DNA from: Streptomyces sp. CB03234
GTDB taxonomy: Bacteria > Actinomycetota > Actinomycetes > Streptomycetales > Streptomycetaceae
Direction of reading: 5' to 3'
NCBI RefSeq assembly: GCF_001905885.1
Contig: NZ_LIYH01000001.1
Location: 560,169 to 624,168 of the forward strand
DNA: 64,000 nucleotides
In this document: positions 54,141-64,000 of the stretch, one piece after another
How positions within the stretch are numbered: position 1 is the stretch's first letter
Layout: every line of letters begins with the position of its first letter
The notes under the pieces: generated by a model
What the model was told of the DNA's origin: nothing
The model's database searches: none
What the model saw: only the letters and a program-made list of their open reading frames with translations
Position numbers and translations under genes: made by a program

Positions 54141-55409
54141 GTGGTCGACGCAGATCAGACCTTCGTCATCGTCGGCGGGGGACTGGCCGGGGCCAAGGCG
54201 GCGGAAACACTCCGCTCCGAAGGGTTCACCGGCCGCGTGATCCTCATCGGTGACGAGGTCGACCCACCCTACGAGCGCCCGCCCCTGTCCAAGGGCTACC
54301 TCGCGGGGAAGGAGCCTCGCGAGAAGGCGTTCGTCCACGAGTCCGCCTGGTACGCGGAGCAGGACATCGAGCTCCACCTCGGCCAGCCCGTCACCACCGT
54401 CGACCGTGCCGCCAGGACGGTACGCCTCGGCGACGGCACCACCATCGGTTACGACAAGCTGCTGCTGGCCACCGGCTCCGAGCCGCGCCGCCTCGACATC
54501 CCCGGCACCGACCTCGCCGGCGTCCACCACCTGCGCCGCCTCGCCCACGCCGATCTGCTCCAGGGGACCCTCGCCGCGCTCGGCCGCGACAACGGCCACC
54601 TGGTCATCGCCGGCGCCGGCTGGATCGGCCTGGAGGTCGCCGCCGCCGCGCGCGGATACGGCGCCGAGGTCACCGTCGTCGAACCGGACCCCACCCCCCT
54701 CCACCACGTCATCGGCCCTGAACTCGGCCAGCTCTTCGCCGACCTGCACGCCGGGCACGGAGTCCGCTTCCGCTTCGGCGTCCGCCTCACCGAGATCGTC
54801 GGCCAGGACGGCATGGTGCTCGCCGCCCGCACCGAGGACGGCGAGGAGCACCCCGCCCACGCCCTCCTCGTCGCCGTCGGCGCCGCCCCGTGCACCGCCC
54901 TCGCCGAGAACGCGGGCCTCGCCCTGGTCGACCGCGCCCACGGCGGCGGCATCGCCGTCGACGCCTCGCTGCGCACCTCCGACCCGGACATCTACGCCGC
55001 CGGTGACGTGGCCGCCGCCGAGCATCCCCTCCTCCACACCCGGCTGCGCGTCGAACACTGGGCCAACGCCCTGAACGGCGGCCCCGCCGCCGCCCGCGCC
55101 ATGCTCGGCCAGGACGTCTCCTACGACCGCGTCCCGTACTTCTACTCCGACCAGTACGACCTGGGCATGGAGTACAGCGGCTGGGCGCCGCCCGGCTCGT
55201 ACGACCAGGTCGTGCTGCGCGGCGACGTGGGCAGGCGGGAGTTCATCGCGTTCTGGCTGAAGGACCGCCGCGTGCTGGCCGGGATGAACGTGAATGTGTG
55301 GGAAGTCACAGGAGACATCCAGGACCTCGTCCGTTCCCGTACGCCCGTGGACCCCGAGGCCCTCGCCGATCCCTCCACACCGCTCGGGGATGTCCTTCCC
55401 CGGCCGTAA
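54141..55409 (+). CDS. Ferredoxin reductase-like FAD/NAD(P) oxidoreductase
   Basis: Flavoprotein of 422 residues. The FAD motif is FVIVGGGLAGAKAAETLRSE, the NAD motif HLVIAGAGWIGLEVAAAARG near 153, and TSDPDIYAAGDVAAAEHPLL binds FAD. The C-terminal reductase domain includes VEHWANALNGGPAAARAMLG and VPYFYSDQYDLGMEYSGWAP. It resembles ferredoxin reductases of dioxygenase and P450 systems. GTG 54141 has GGAGG six bases upstream. Its partner is not evident in this window. It ends ten bases before dnaG. Confidence 0.92.
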   Translation: MVDADQTFVIVGGGLAGAKAAETLRSEGFTGRVILIGDEVDPPYERPPLSKGYLAGKEPREKAFVHESAWYAEQDIELHLGQPVTTVDRAARTVRLGDGTTIGYDKLLLATGSEPRRLDIPGTDLAGVHHLRRLAHADLLQGTLAALGRDNGHLVIAGAGWIGLEVAAAARGYGAEVTVVEPDPTPLHHVIGPELGQLFADLHAGHGVRFRFGVRLTEIVGQDGMVLAARTEDGEEHPAHALLVAVGAAPCTALAENAGLALVDRAHGGGIAVDASLRTSDPDIYAAGDVAAAEHPLLHTRLRVEHWANALNGGPAAARAMLGQDVSYDRVPYFYSDQYDLGMEYSGWAPPGSYDQVVLRGDVGRREFIAFWLKDRRVLAGMNVNVWEVTGDIQDLVRSRTPVDPEALADPSTPLGDVLPRP

Positions 55410-55419
55410 GATTCAGCAC

Positions 55420-57324
55420 GTGGCAGGCGGCAGGATCAACGACGACGACGTGAAGGCGGTACGGGACGCGGTCCCGATCGACGCCGTCGTGTCCGAGTAC
55501 CTCCAGCTGCGCAGCGCCGGCGGCGGCAACCTCAAGGGTCTGTGCCCCTTCCACGACGAGAAGTCCCCCTCCTTCCAGGTCAGCCCCAGCAAGGGTCTCT
55601 TCCACTGCTTCGGCTGCCAGGAGGGCGGGGACACCATCGCCTTCGTGATGAAGATCGACCACCTGTCCTTCTCGGAGACGGTCGAGCGCCTCGCCGCCAA
55701 GGCGGGCATCACCCTGCGGTACGAGGAGGGCGGGTACAACCCCGGCCACCAGCGGGGCGAGCGGATCCGGCTCATCGAGGCCCACAAGGCCGCCGCCCAG
55801 TTCTACGTCGAGCAACTGGACAGCGCCGAAGCCGAGATCGGGCGGAAGTTCCTCGCGGAGCGCGGCTTCGACCAGGCCGCCGCCCAGCACTTCGGCGTCG
55901 GCTACAGCCCGGCCGGCTGGGACCACCTCACCCGCCACCTGCGCGGCAAGGGCTTCACCGACAAGGAACTGCTCGTCTCCGGGCTCTCCCAGGAATCCCG
56001 CCGCAGCCCCATCGACCGCTTCCGCGGCCGCCTGATGTGGCCCATCCGGGACGTCGGCGGGGACGTCGTCGGCTTCGGCGCGCGCAGACTCCGCGACGAC
56101 GACAACGGACCCAAGTACCTCAACACCCCCGAAACCCCCATCTACAAGAAGTCCCAGGTGCTGTACGGCATCGACCTGGCCAAGAAGGACATCGCCAAGT
56201 CCAGCCGGGCCGTCGTCGTCGAGGGCTACACCGACGTCATGGCCTGCCACCTCGCCGGCGTCACCACCGCCATCGCCACCTGTGGCACCGCCTTCGGCAG
56301 CGACCACATCAAGATCCTCCGCCGGCTGCTGATGGACAACGGCTCGGCCCGCGTCATCTTCACCTTCGACGGCGACGCCGCCGGCCAGAAGGCCGCGCTG
56401 CGGGCCTTCGAGGACGACCAGAAGTTCGCGGCCGAGACGTACATCGCCATCGCCCCGGACGGCATGGACCCGTGCGACCTGCGCCTCGCCAAGGGCGACG
56501 ACGCGGTCGCCGACCTCGTCGAGCCCCGCACCCCGCTGTTCGAGTTCGCGCTGCGCCAGATCGTGGGCCGGTACGACCTGGAGACCCCGGCCGGCCGCGC
56601 CGCCGCCCTCGACGAGGCCGCGCCCATCGTCGCCCGCATCAAGAACATCGCCTCCCAGCACGAGGTCGCCGTGCAGCTCGCCGGCATGGTCGGCATCCTC
56701 GACACCCAGTTCGTCGTCAAGCGCGTCGCCCAGTTCGCCCGCTGGGCCAGGGACCGCGGCGGCCGGGGCCCGGCGCCCGCGCCCCGCACGGCTGCCGCCG
56801 CGCCCACGACGCAGGCCCCCGTCGCGCCCTCCGGCCCCGCGCTGAACCTGCGCAGCCCGGCCCACCGCACCGAGCGTGAGCTGCTCAAGCTCGCCCTCCA
56901 GTACCCGGCCCTCGTCTCGCCCGCCTTCGACGCGTACGGCGCCGACGAGTTCACCGCCCCGCCGTACGCCGCGGTCCGCCAGACCATCGCGGACGCGGGC
57001 GGCGCCGAACAGGGCATCGACAACGCGGGCGAGTACCTGGCGCGGGTCCGGGACGCCGCGCCCAACGACACGGTCCGCGCCCTCGTCACGGAGCTGGCCG
57101 TGGAGGTCATCCACGGACGCACCGTCGACGAGACGTACGCGGGCGACCAGCTCGTCCAGGTCCGCCTCCGCGCGGTCGACCGCCGCATCCGCGACGTCCA
57201 GGGCACCCTCACCCGCCTCGGCTCCCACGGCGACCCGGCCCACCTCGCCGCCGTCCAGAACGAGCTGTGGGTCCTCCAGCAGTACGCCCAGTCGCTCCGC
57301 AACCACGGCGCGGCGGCGCTCTAG
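55420..57324 (+). CDS. dnaG: DNA primase
   Basis: Replication primase of 634 residues. The CHC2 zinc finger is [20 protein letters not shown] followed by [10 protein letters not shown] (near 42-70). The core includes [20 protein letters not shown] and Toprim [16 protein letters not shown] with [20 protein letters not shown]. The C-terminal helicase-binding domain starts after a Pro/Ala linker near 460. GTG 55420 ([16 protein letters not shown]) matches homologues; ATG 55390, ten codons earlier and overlapping the previous gene, is the alternative. hrdA follows. Confidence 0.96.
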   Translation: MAGGRINDDDVKAVRDAVPIDAVVSEYLQLRSAGGGNLKGLCPFHDEKSPSFQVSPSKGLFHCFGCQEGGDTIAFVMKIDHLSFSETVERLAAKAGITLRYEEGGYNPGHQRGERIRLIEAHKAAAQFYVEQLDSAEAEIGRKFLAERGFDQAAAQHFGVGYSPAGWDHLTRHLRGKGFTDKELLVSGLSQESRRSPIDRFRGRLMWPIRDVGGDVVGFGARRLRDDDNGPKYLNTPETPIYKKSQVLYGIDLAKKDIAKSSRAVVVEGYTDVMACHLAGVTTAIATCGTAFGSDHIKILRRLLMDNGSARVIFTFDGDAAGQKAALRAFEDDQKFAAETYIAIAPDGMDPCDLRLAKGDDAVADLVEPRTPLFEFALRQIVGRYDLETPAGRAAALDEAAPIVARIKNIASQHEVAVQLAGMVGILDTQFVVKRVAQFARWARDRGGRGPAPAPRTAAAAPTTQAPVAPSGPALNLRSPAHRTERELLKLALQYPALVSPAFDAYGADEFTAPPYAAVRQTIADAGGAEQGIDNAGEYLARVRDAAPNDTVRALVTELAVEVIHGRTVDETYAGDQLVQVRLRAVDRRIRDVQGTLTRLGSHGDPAHLAAVQNELWVLQQYAQSLRNHGAAAL

Positions 57325-57355
57325 CCACCCGGCGGTTCGCGTCCTTTCGGGGTTC

Positions 57356-57382
57356 CCCCGGCGCGGGAGCGCACCGCCGGGG
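57356..57382 (+). terminator. Weak terminator hairpin after dnaG
   Basis: CCCCGGCG (57356-57363) pairs with CGCCGGGG (57375-57382), with a further GGCCCGGGC/CCCGGGC palindrome beyond. The stem is short and the surroundings are extremely GC-rich, so confidence is low. Confidence 0.4.
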
Positions 57383-57466
57383 CCGGCCCGGGCCCCCGGG
57401 CGGGCCGCCACCGCGTGCCGTCACCGGACGGTCGCAAAAAGTGGCCGCACGCCCCTACTGGCGGTG

Positions 57467-58726
57467 ATGTGTCGTACCCCACACTGGGTGGCGGTGCCTG
57501 AGTCCTCGCAGCGCGGTCGGTCCACCGACGGTGGGCCTCTCACCCCCGCGGATCCGCTCATCGAGTACGGGACGGAAAACAGCGGCACGGCCGCCGCCGT
57601 CCCGCTGCCGCACGCCCCCGACCCGGCAGCGATCACCCTGGAGGTCGCCCTCGTGCAGACCCGGACCCTGACCGACATCGACCCGGACACGGCCACCGCC
57701 GTCCCCGTACAGGGCATTGCGCCGCACCATCCCGAAGCCGTGCCCGACGCCGTGCCGGATCTGGACGATCCCGAGCCGGCGCCCCCCAGCCGCGCGGCCG
57801 CGGCGGCCGGCAGCGGGCCCTCCTCCGACCTGTTCCGCCAGTACCTGCGGGAAATCGGCCGGATACCCCTGCTCACCGCCGCCGAGGAGGTCGAACTGGC
57901 CCGCCGGGTGGAAGCCGGGCTGTTCGCCGAGGAGAAGCTCGCCGGCGCCCCCGACCTGGACTCCCAACTGGCCCTGGATCTCGACCGGCTGGTCGTCATG
58001 GGCCGGATGGCCAAGCGCCGCCTCATCGAGGCGAACCTGCGCCTGGTCGTCTCCGTCGCCAAGCGTTACGTCGGCCGCGGCCTGACCATGCTCGACCTCG
58101 TCCAGGAGGGCAACCTGGGCCTGATCAGGGCGGTCGAGAAGTTCGACTACGCGCGGGGCTACAAGTTCTCGACGTACGCCACCTGGTGGATCCGCCAGGC
58201 CATGTCCCGCGCCCTCGCCGACCAGGCGCGGACCATCCGCGTCCCGGTGCACGTCGTCGAGCTGATCAACCGGGTGGTGCGGGTCCAGCGCCGGATGCTG
58301 CAGGAGCGGGGCTACGAACCCACCCACGACGAGGTCGCCGCCCACCTGGACCTCGCGCCCGAGCGGGTGGGTGAGGTGCTGCGCCTCGCGCAGGAGCCCG
58401 TGTCGCTGCACGCGCCGGTCGGCGAGGAGGACGACGTCGCGCTCGGCGACCTGATAGAGGACGGCGACGCCGCGTCCCCCGTCGAGTCCGCGGCGTTCCT
58501 CCTGCTGCGCGAGCACCTGGAGGCCGTCCTGTCCACGCTGGGGGAGCGCGAGCGCAAGGTCGTCCAGCTCCGGTACGGCCTGGTCGACGGCCGGCCCCGC
58601 ACCCTGGAGGAGATCGGACGGATCTTCGGCGTGACGCGCGAACGCATCCGCCAGATCGAGTCCAAGACCCTCAACAAGCTGCGGGACCACGCCTTCGCGG
58701 ACCAGCTGCGCGGCTACCTGGACTGA
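57467..58726 (+). CDS. hrdA: RNA polymerase sigma factor HrdA
   Basis: Group 2 sigma-70 factor of about 419 residues. Region 1.2 is [20 protein letters not shown], regions 2.1-2.4 are [40 protein letters not shown] and [20 protein letters not shown], region 3 is [20 protein letters not shown], and region 4.2 is [20 protein letters not shown]. The N-terminal 115 residues are acidic and Pro-rich, much shorter than HrdB's. Position directly after dnaG identifies it as HrdA, one of the non-essential HrdB relatives in Streptomyces. Start uncertain: ATG 57467 or GTG 57494. Confidence 0.92.
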   Translation: MCRTPHWVAVPESSQRGRSTDGGPLTPADPLIEYGTENSGTAAAVPLPHAPDPAAITLEVALVQTRTLTDIDPDTATAVPVQGIAPHHPEAVPDAVPDLDDPEPAPPSRAAAAAGSGPSSDLFRQYLREIGRIPLLTAAEEVELARRVEAGLFAEEKLAGAPDLDSQLALDLDRLVVMGRMAKRRLIEANLRLVVSVAKRYVGRGLTMLDLVQEGNLGLIRAVEKFDYARGYKFSTYATWWIRQAMSRALADQARTIRVPVHVVELINRVVRVQRRMLQERGYEPTHDEVAAHLDLAPERVGEVLRLAQEPVSLHAPVGEEDDVALGDLIEDGDAASPVESAAFLLLREHLEAVLSTLGERERKVVQLRYGLVDGRPRTLEEIGRIFGVTRERIRQIESKTLNKLRDHAFADQLRGYLD

Positions 58727-60664
58727 TCAGTCGACTTCCGCCACCGCCTGTGCGAACTGCGACGCGTACAGGCGGGCATAGGCACCCTCCGCCGCCAGCA
58801 GCTCCTCGTGGGAGCCCTGCTCGACGATCGCCCCGTTCTCCATCACCAGGATCACGTCCGCGTCCCGGATGGTCGACAGCCGGTGCGCGATGACGAAGCT
58901 CGTCCGCCCGTGGGCCAGGCGGGCCATCGCCTTCTGGATGAGCACCTCGGTACGGGTGTCGACGGAGCTCGTCGCCTCGTCCAGGACGAGGATCACCGGG
59001 TCCGACAGGAACGCCCGGGCGATCGTGATGAGCTGCTTCTCGCCGGCGCTGACGCCCGAGCCCTCGTCGTCGATGACGGTGTCGTACCCGTCCGGCAGCG
59101 TACGGATGAACCGGTCCGCGTGCGCGGCCCGCGCCGCCTCCTCGACCTCCTCCGCCGAGACGTCACGCGAGGCGCCGTACGCGATGTTCTCCGCGATCGT
59201 GCCGCCGAACAGCCAGGTGTCCTGGAGCACCATGCCGATCCTGGACCGCAGCTCGTCCCGCGTCAGCTCCGTCACGTCGACCCCGTCCAGCAGGATGCGG
59301 CCGCCGGTCACCTCGTAGAACCGCATCAGCAGGTTGACGAGGGTGGTCTTGCCGGCGCCGGTCGGGCCGACGATCGCGACCGTCTGGCCGGGCTCCACCG
59401 ACAGGGACAGGTCCTCGATGAGCGGCCGGTCCGGGTCGTAGCGGAACGACACCTTCTCCAGCGTCACCCGGCCCGCGGGCTCGAAGACCCGGCCCGGGAC
59501 CGGGGCGGTGTCCGGCTCCTGCTCCTCCGCGTCCAGCAGCTCGAAGATCCGCTCGGCGGACGCGACCCCGGACTGCACCAGGTTCGCCATCGACGCGACC
59601 TGCGTCAGCGGCATGGAGAACTGCCGCGAGTACTGGATGAACGCCTGGACGTCGCCGATCGACAGCGAGCCGGACGCGACCCGCAGCCCGCCCACCACCG
59701 CCACCAGCACATAGTTCAGGTTCGAGATGAACAGCATCAGTGGCTGCATCACCCCGCTGTTGAACTGCGCCCGGAACCCGGCCTCGTACAGCGCCTCGTT
59801 CTGCTCCCGGAAGTCGGCCGCCGCTTCGCCCTGCCGTCCGAAGACCTTCACCAGCGCGTGCCCGGTGTACATCTCCTCGACGTGGGCGTTGAGCCGGCCC
59901 GTCGACTTCCACTGCTGAACGAACTGCGGCTGCGACCGCTTGCCGACCCGCGTCGCCACGACCACCGACAGCGGCACGGTCACCAGGGCGACCAGCGCCA
60001 GCAGCGGGGAGATCCAGAACATCATCACCAGCACGCCGACGATGGTCAGCGCCGAGTTGATCAGCTGGCCCATCGTCTGCTGCATGGTCTGCGAGATGTT
60101 GTCGATGTCGTTCGTCGCCCGGCTCAGCACCTCACCGCGCTTGGCCCGGTCGAAGTACGACAGCGGCAGCCGCTCCAGCTTGGCCTGCACGTCCTCCCGC
60201 AGCCGGTACACGGTCCGGTTGATCACCCGGATCGACATGCGCGTCGACACCAGCATCAGCAGCCCGGCGGCCATGTACACCACCAGAACGATCAGCAGTA
60301 CGCCGCCGACGGCACCGAAGTCGATGCCCTGCCCGGGGCGGAAGTCCACCCCGGACAGCATGTCCGCGAGCCCGCCGTCCCCCGCGGCTCGCAGCGCCGC
60401 CAGGGCCTGCTCCTTGGTCAGCCCCTCCCGCATCTCGCGCCCGACGACCCCCGCGAAGATCAGGTCGGTGGCCCGGCCGAGGATCATCGGGCCGACCACC
60501 GACAGCGCCACGCTCAGCACCCCGGCCGCCAGCATCGCCCACAGCGTGGCCTTCTCCGGCTTCAGCTGCCGAAGCAGCCGCCTGCCCGAGCCCTTGAAGT
60601 CCATCGACCGCTGGTCGGGGCCCGCTCCGGCCGCCGCCATCATCCGTCCCGCCGGCCCCGCCAT
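58727..60664 (-). CDS. Second heterodimeric ABC exporter, catalytic subunit
   Basis: Half-transporter of 645 residues. The membrane domain has a long extracytoplasmic loop between helices 1 and 2 (GREMREGLTKEQALAALRAA, about 55 residues longer than its paralogue at 44.7 kb). The ATPase domain has Walker A GPTGAGKTTL, Walker B LVLDEATSSVD, switch His in FVIAHRLST and a changed signature GVSAGEKQL. The block GRLNAHVEEMYTGHALV is shared with the paralogue. Its stop abuts that of hrdA without a gap, and its ATG overlaps the stop of the partner gene. Confidence 0.93.
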   Translation of the reverse strand: MAGPAGRMMAAAGAGPDQRSMDFKGSGRRLLRQLKPEKATLWAMLAAGVLSVALSVVGPMILGRATDLIFAGVVGREMREGLTKEQALAALRAAGDGGLADMLSGVDFRPGQGIDFGAVGGVLLIVLVVYMAAGLLMLVSTRMSIRVINRTVYRLREDVQAKLERLPLSYFDRAKRGEVLSRATNDIDNISQTMQQTMGQLINSALTIVGVLVMMFWISPLLALVALVTVPLSVVVATRVGKRSQPQFVQQWKSTGRLNAHVEEMYTGHALVKVFGRQGEAAADFREQNEALYEAGFRAQFNSGVMQPLMLFISNLNYVLVAVVGGLRVASGSLSIGDVQAFIQYSRQFSMPLTQVASMANLVQSGVASAERIFELLDAEEQEPDTAPVPGRVFEPAGRVTLEKVSFRYDPDRPLIEDLSLSVEPGQTVAIVGPTGAGKTTLVNLLMRFYEVTGGRILLDGVDVTELTRDELRSRIGMVLQDTWLFGGTIAENIAYGASRDVSAEEVEEAARAAHADRFIRTLPDGYDTVIDDEGSGVSAGEKQLITIARAFLSDPVILVLDEATSSVDTRTEVLIQKAMARLAHGRTSFVIAHRLSTIRDADVILVMENGAIVEQGSHEELLAAEGAYARLYASQFAQAVAEVD

Positions 60665-62397
60665 CAGGCAGCCTCCGCCTCGGTCAGCTGGGAGAGCACG
60701 ATCTCCCGGTACGTCTCATTGCCCGCCATCAGCTCGTGGTGGCGTCCCGTCCCCACGACCCGGCCCTCGTCGAGGACCACGATCCGGTCGGCGTCACGGA
60801 TCGTCGACACCCGCTGGGCGACGATCACCACGGTCGCCCCGGCGGTCTCGCGCGACAGCGCGGCCCGCAGCAGCGCGTCCGTCGTGTAGTCCAGCGCCGA
60901 GAACGAGTCGTCGAACAGGTAGATCTCCGGCCGCTGCACCAGCGTCCGCGCGATCGCCAGGCGCTGCCGCTGCCCGCCCGACACGTTCGTCCCGCCCTGC
61001 GCGACGGGCGCGTCCAGGCCGTGCTCCAGCTCCCGTACGAAGTCGGCGGCCTGGGCCACCTCCAGCGCGTGCCACAGCTCCTCGTCGCTCGCGTCGGGCT
61101 TCCCGTACCGCAGGTTCGTCGCGACCGTCCCCGAGAACAGGTACGGCTTCTGCGGCACCAGGCCGACCGTCCGCGCGATCAGCGCCGGGTCCAGCTCGCG
61201 CACGTCCACGCCGTCGACCAGCACCTCACCGCCCGTGACGTCGAACAGCCGCGGCACCAGACCCAGCAGCGTCGACTTGCCGCTGCCCGTGGATCCGATG
61301 ATCGCCGTCGTCTCGCCCGGCCGGGCGAGCAGGTCCACCCCGCGCAGCACCGGCTCCTCGGCGCCCGGATAGCGGAAGTCCGCCCCCCGTACCTCCAGAT
61401 GCCCGCGCCGCCGCAGCTCCCGCACCGGAGCCGCCGGCGGGATCACGCTCGACTCCGTACGCAGCACCTCCTCGATGCGCTCGGCGCACACCTCGGCGCG
61501 CGGCACCGTCATGAACATGAACGTGGCCATCATCACGGCCATCACGATCTGCATCAGATAGGCCAGGAACGCCGTCAGCGCGCCGATCTCCATGCCGCCG
61601 CTGTCGATGCGGTGCGCGCCGAACCAGACCACGGCGACGCTGGAGACGTTCACGACGGTCATCACGGTGGGGAACATCAGCGCCATCAGCCGGCCGGTCG
61701 ACATCGACACGTCGGTCAGGTCGGCGTTGGCGCGCTCGAACCGCTCCCGCTCGTAGGCGTCCTTCACGAAGGCGCGGATCACCCGGTTGCCGGTGATCTG
61801 CTCGCGCAGCACCCGGTTCACCGTGTCCAGCCGCTCCTGCATCGTGCGGAACAGCGGCCGCATCCTCTTCACGATCAGCGAGACGGCGATGCCCAGCACC
61901 GGAACCACCGCCAGCAGCACGCCCGACAGCGGCACGTCCTGCCCGAGCGCCATGATGACGCCGCCCACGCACATGATCGGCGCCGACACCATCAGCGTGA
62001 ACGCCATCAGCACCAGCATTTGCACCTGCTGGACGTCATTGGTCGTCCGGGTGATCAGCGACGGCGCCCCGAAGTGCCCGACCTCCCGCGCCGAGAACGA
62101 CTGCACCCGGTCGAAGACCGCCGCCCGTACGTCCCGCCCGAGCGCCGCCGCGGTGCGCGCCCCGTAGTAGACGGCGCCGATGTTGCAGACGACCTGCACC
62201 ACCGAGACGGCGACCATCAGCGCGCCGAACGTGAGGATGTAACCGGTGTCACCACGCACGACACCGTTGTCAATGATGTCCGCGTTGAGCGTGGGCAAAT
62301 AGAGGGTGGCGCACGTCTGCAACAGCTGAAGCGCCACCAGCAGGGCTATGGGCCGTTTGTACGGCCCCAGATGGATCCGGAGAAGTTGTCTGAGCAC
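60664..62397 (-). CDS. Second heterodimeric ABC exporter, degenerate-site subunit
   Basis: Half-transporter of 577 residues, closely similar to the 42.9-kb gene (both start with a short LLR-HL-PY--PIAL helix and reach LPTLNADII). Walker A GSTGSGKSTL and signature VSGGQRQRLAIAR are intact. Catalytic Glu is Asp (YLFDDSFSALD) and the switch His is Gln (VIVAQRVST), the same two substitutions as its paralogue. It is first in the operon and overlaps its partner by one base. The substrate is unknown. Confidence 0.93.
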   Translation of the reverse strand: MLRQLLRIHLGPYKRPIALLVALQLLQTCATLYLPTLNADIIDNGVVRGDTGYILTFGALMVAVSVVQVVCNIGAVYYGARTAAALGRDVRAAVFDRVQSFSAREVGHFGAPSLITRTTNDVQQVQMLVLMAFTLMVSAPIMCVGGVIMALGQDVPLSGVLLAVVPVLGIAVSLIVKRMRPLFRTMQERLDTVNRVLREQITGNRVIRAFVKDAYERERFERANADLTDVSMSTGRLMALMFPTVMTVVNVSSVAVVWFGAHRIDSGGMEIGALTAFLAYLMQIVMAVMMATFMFMTVPRAEVCAERIEEVLRTESSVIPPAAPVRELRRRGHLEVRGADFRYPGAEEPVLRGVDLLARPGETTAIIGSTGSGKSTLLGLVPRLFDVTGGEVLVDGVDVRELDPALIARTVGLVPQKPYLFSGTVATNLRYGKPDASDEELWHALEVAQAADFVRELEHGLDAPVAQGGTNVSGGQRQRLAIARTLVQRPEIYLFDDSFSALDYTTDALLRAALSRETAGATVVIVAQRVSTIRDADRIVVLDEGRVVGTGRHHELMAGNETYREIVLSQLTEAEAA

Positions 62398-62463
62398 GCT
62401 TCAACTATCGCCGCACGAGCCCGCCCTTACGACTCGGTTTCCCGGTCCTTTGCCGCACGACCC

Positions 62464-63906
62464 CTACGAAGAGAAGGCTCCGGGGTGCAACTGCTCGCGC
62501 GTCGCGCCGTACTGCTGACGGACCGCCTGCCCCACCGCGATCTCCTCGCCCGGCTCGAATACCTGGGCCGCGGCGCCCTGCCAGGCCGGCGGAGTCTGCG
62601 GCGACAGCACGCCCTGCGAGACCCCCAGCGCCCACGCCGCCTGCCGTGCCGCACCCAGCGCCGCGTAATCGGCCGGCTGGGGTACGACGACCTGCGCGCC
62701 GAAGATCGCCGGCGCGAGCGCCTGGACCGCGGGCAGCTCCGCCGCCGCCCCCAGCAGGAACACCCGCCGCACCTCCACGCCCCGCCCGCGCAGCACGTCC
62801 ATCGCGTCCGCCAGCGAGCACAGCATGCCCTCGAACGCCGCCCGCGCCAGGTGCTCCGGCTTCATCGACTCACGCCGCAGCCCGCTCAGCGTCCCGGCCG
62901 TGTGCGGCAGCTGCGGGGTGCGCTCACCCTCCAGATACGGCAGCAGGACGAGCCCGGAGGCGCCCGGCGTCGACTTCAGCGCCAGCGCCGACAGCTCCTC
63001 CAGGCCCCCGTCCAGGCCCAGCATCTCGGCGGTCCCGCGCAGTGCCCGTACCGCGTTCGACGTGTGGACGACCGGCAGGTGCATCCCCGCCGCGTCCGCG
63101 AACGCCGTGATCATTCCGCGCGGATCGGCCAACGCCTCGTGGTGCACCGCCATGACCGACCCCGACGCCCCCAGCGACACGACGGCGTCCCCGGTCCCGA
63201 GCCCCAGCCCGAGCGCGGCCGCCATGGTCTCGCCGGTCCCGGCCGAGATCAGCAGCCCCTCCGGCGTCATCCCGGCGGCCTCGGCGGGCCCCAGCACCTC
63301 CGGCAGTGCGGCCTGGTGCCCCAGCGCCAGCTCCACCAGATCCGGCCGGTACGCACCCGTACCCGCCGACCAGTAGCCCGTCCCCGACGCGGCGCCCCGG
63401 TCCGTGGTCCTGCGCACCGGCCGGCCCAGCAGCTGCCACACCAGCCAGTCGTGCGGCTGGAGCACCATCGCCACCCGCGCCGCCGCCTCCGGCTCCGTAC
63501 GCGCCAGCCACCGCAGCTTCGCCACCGGCTGCGCCGCCTGAGGTACGCAGCCCACGGCCTCCGCCCACGCCTGACGCCCCCCGAACGCCTCGACCAGGTC
63601 GGCGGCGGCCACCTGGGCCCGCTTGTCGTTGCCGACCAGCGCGGGCCGCACCAGGGCGCCCTGCCGGTCCAGCGGCACCAGCCCGTGCTGCTGCGCGGAG
63701 ACGCCGATGGCCTGGACGCCCTCGAGCAGCCCGCCGGAGGCGGCCTCGCCGAGGGAGAGGAGCCACGCCTGCGGGTCGACCTCGGTCGCCTTCGGCTCGA
63801 TGGGATGCGTGGCGTATCCCTGTCGCAGCACCGCACCCGTTTCCGTGTCACAGACGACGATGCGCGTGAAACCCGACGAACTGTCCAACCCGGCGACTAT
63901 CCCCAT
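62464..63906 (-). CDS. xylB: FGGY carbohydrate kinase, xylulokinase-like
   Basis: Sugar kinase of 480 residues. It begins GIVAGLDSSSGFTRIVVCDT (phosphate-binding loop). AIGVSAQQHGLVPLDRQGAL is the XylB-type QHG motif for xylulose, TTDRGAASGTGYWSAGTGAY follows, and the second FGGY signature region is LGASGSVMAVHHEALADPRG. ATP-binding residues are in FLLGAAAELPAVQALAPAIF. D-xylulose is the expected substrate, although no xylose isomerase or transporter lies in the window. It is 66 bases from the ABC operon, same strand and upstream of it. Confidence 0.88.
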   Translation of the reverse strand: MGIVAGLDSSSGFTRIVVCDTETGAVLRQGYATHPIEPKATEVDPQAWLLSLGEAASGGLLEGVQAIGVSAQQHGLVPLDRQGALVRPALVGNDKRAQVAAADLVEAFGGRQAWAEAVGCVPQAAQPVAKLRWLARTEPEAAARVAMVLQPHDWLVWQLLGRPVRRTTDRGAASGTGYWSAGTGAYRPDLVELALGHQAALPEVLGPAEAAGMTPEGLLISAGTGETMAAALGLGLGTGDAVVSLGASGSVMAVHHEALADPRGMITAFADAAGMHLPVVHTSNAVRALRGTAEMLGLDGGLEELSALALKSTPGASGLVLLPYLEGERTPQLPHTAGTLSGLRRESMKPEHLARAAFEGMLCSLADAMDVLRGRGVEVRRVFLLGAAAELPAVQALAPAIFGAQVVVPQPADYAALGAARQAAWALGVSQGVLSPQTPPAWQGAAAQVFEPGEEIAVGQAVRQQYGATREQLHPGAFSS

Positions 63907-63927
63907 GGGGATAGATTCTGCCGCACC

Positions 63928-64000
63928 CTAGGTGTTACTGGTCCCCCACTCGTCCTCGCCGCCTCCCTGACTGCGCTCCCTCAGCGAGCGCACCCGCTCG
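63928..64000 (-). CDS. C-terminus of a gene running into the window
   Basis: A minus-strand frame open to the window edge ends ...ERVRSLRERSQGGGEDEWGT then SNT and TAG, 21 bases before the xylulokinase-like ATG. The charged, flexible tail looks like a protein end. Only about 23 residues are visible, so no function can be given; it may share an operon with xylB. Confidence 0.45.
   Translation of the reverse strand, partial: ERVRSLRERSQGGGEDEWGTSNT

Noticed and set aside
52644..55058. 804-codon minus-strand frame opposite dgt and the flavoprotein gene
   Set aside because: Shadow of two well-supported + strand genes.

Overview
This is a high-GC, gene-dense stretch of an actinomycete chromosome, almost certainly Streptomyces. 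The codons are strongly GC-biased at the third position and GTG starts are common. The window also carries hrdA beside dnaG, a Scr1/WhiJ-type regulator with a DUF397 partner, a class F sortase, an F420-type reductase and a SoxR box before an FMN reductase. No tRNA, rRNA, CRISPR array, phage or intact insertion sequence was seen.

1-8.8 kb: a protealysin-like M4 protease with its emfourin inhibitor; leuA behind a 15-residue leucine-rich leader peptide; a TerB-like protein with two CxxC pairs; an ornithine cyclodeaminase-family enzyme; an F420-reductase/hemerythrin fusion; an FprA-type ferredoxin reductase with an iron box; a membrane protein. 8.8-10.4 kb holds no convincing gene: a 16-bp tandem repeat is followed by two ~410-bp arms of an imperfect inverted repeat enclosing two copies of a palindromic hairpin unit. 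10.4-12.8 kb is an accessory patch: DUF397 + Scr1-type regulator, two coupled small genes, and a DUF6247/RelE-like pair arranged like a toxin-antitoxin operon.

13-31.6 kb is mostly core: recO, uppS, a YcxB-like protein, zur and the znuACB zinc importer with a Zur box, glyS, a DUF6243 protein, two DHA2 multidrug exporters around an XRE regulator, dusB, ppdK, a winged-helix regulator and a Tat-exported PhoX-like protein. 31.7-34.3 kb has a DUF4287/SRPBCC protein, a VOC protein, and an SDR with its probable TetR regulator.

34.3-55.4 kb contains a dispersed nitrate-assimilation set: FAD reductase-nirB-nirD, nasA and a sirohydrochlorin chelatase for siroheme. GlnR-like boxes lie upstream of the nir operon and of nasA. 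Interleaved are a class F sortase with a candidate surface substrate, a Uma2 protein, a SoxR-box FMN reductase, a heterodimeric ABC exporter followed by cutA and a gamma-glutamylcyclotransferase-like gene, a SanA/YdcF protein and an aquaporin. 52.7-64 kb has dgt, a ferredoxin reductase-like flavoprotein, dnaG, hrdA, a second heterodimeric ABC exporter on the other strand, and a xylulokinase-like kinase.

Regulatory sites and terminators were read by eye. Start codons are the least certain part and alternatives are given. Statements about families rest on recalled motifs, not on database searches.
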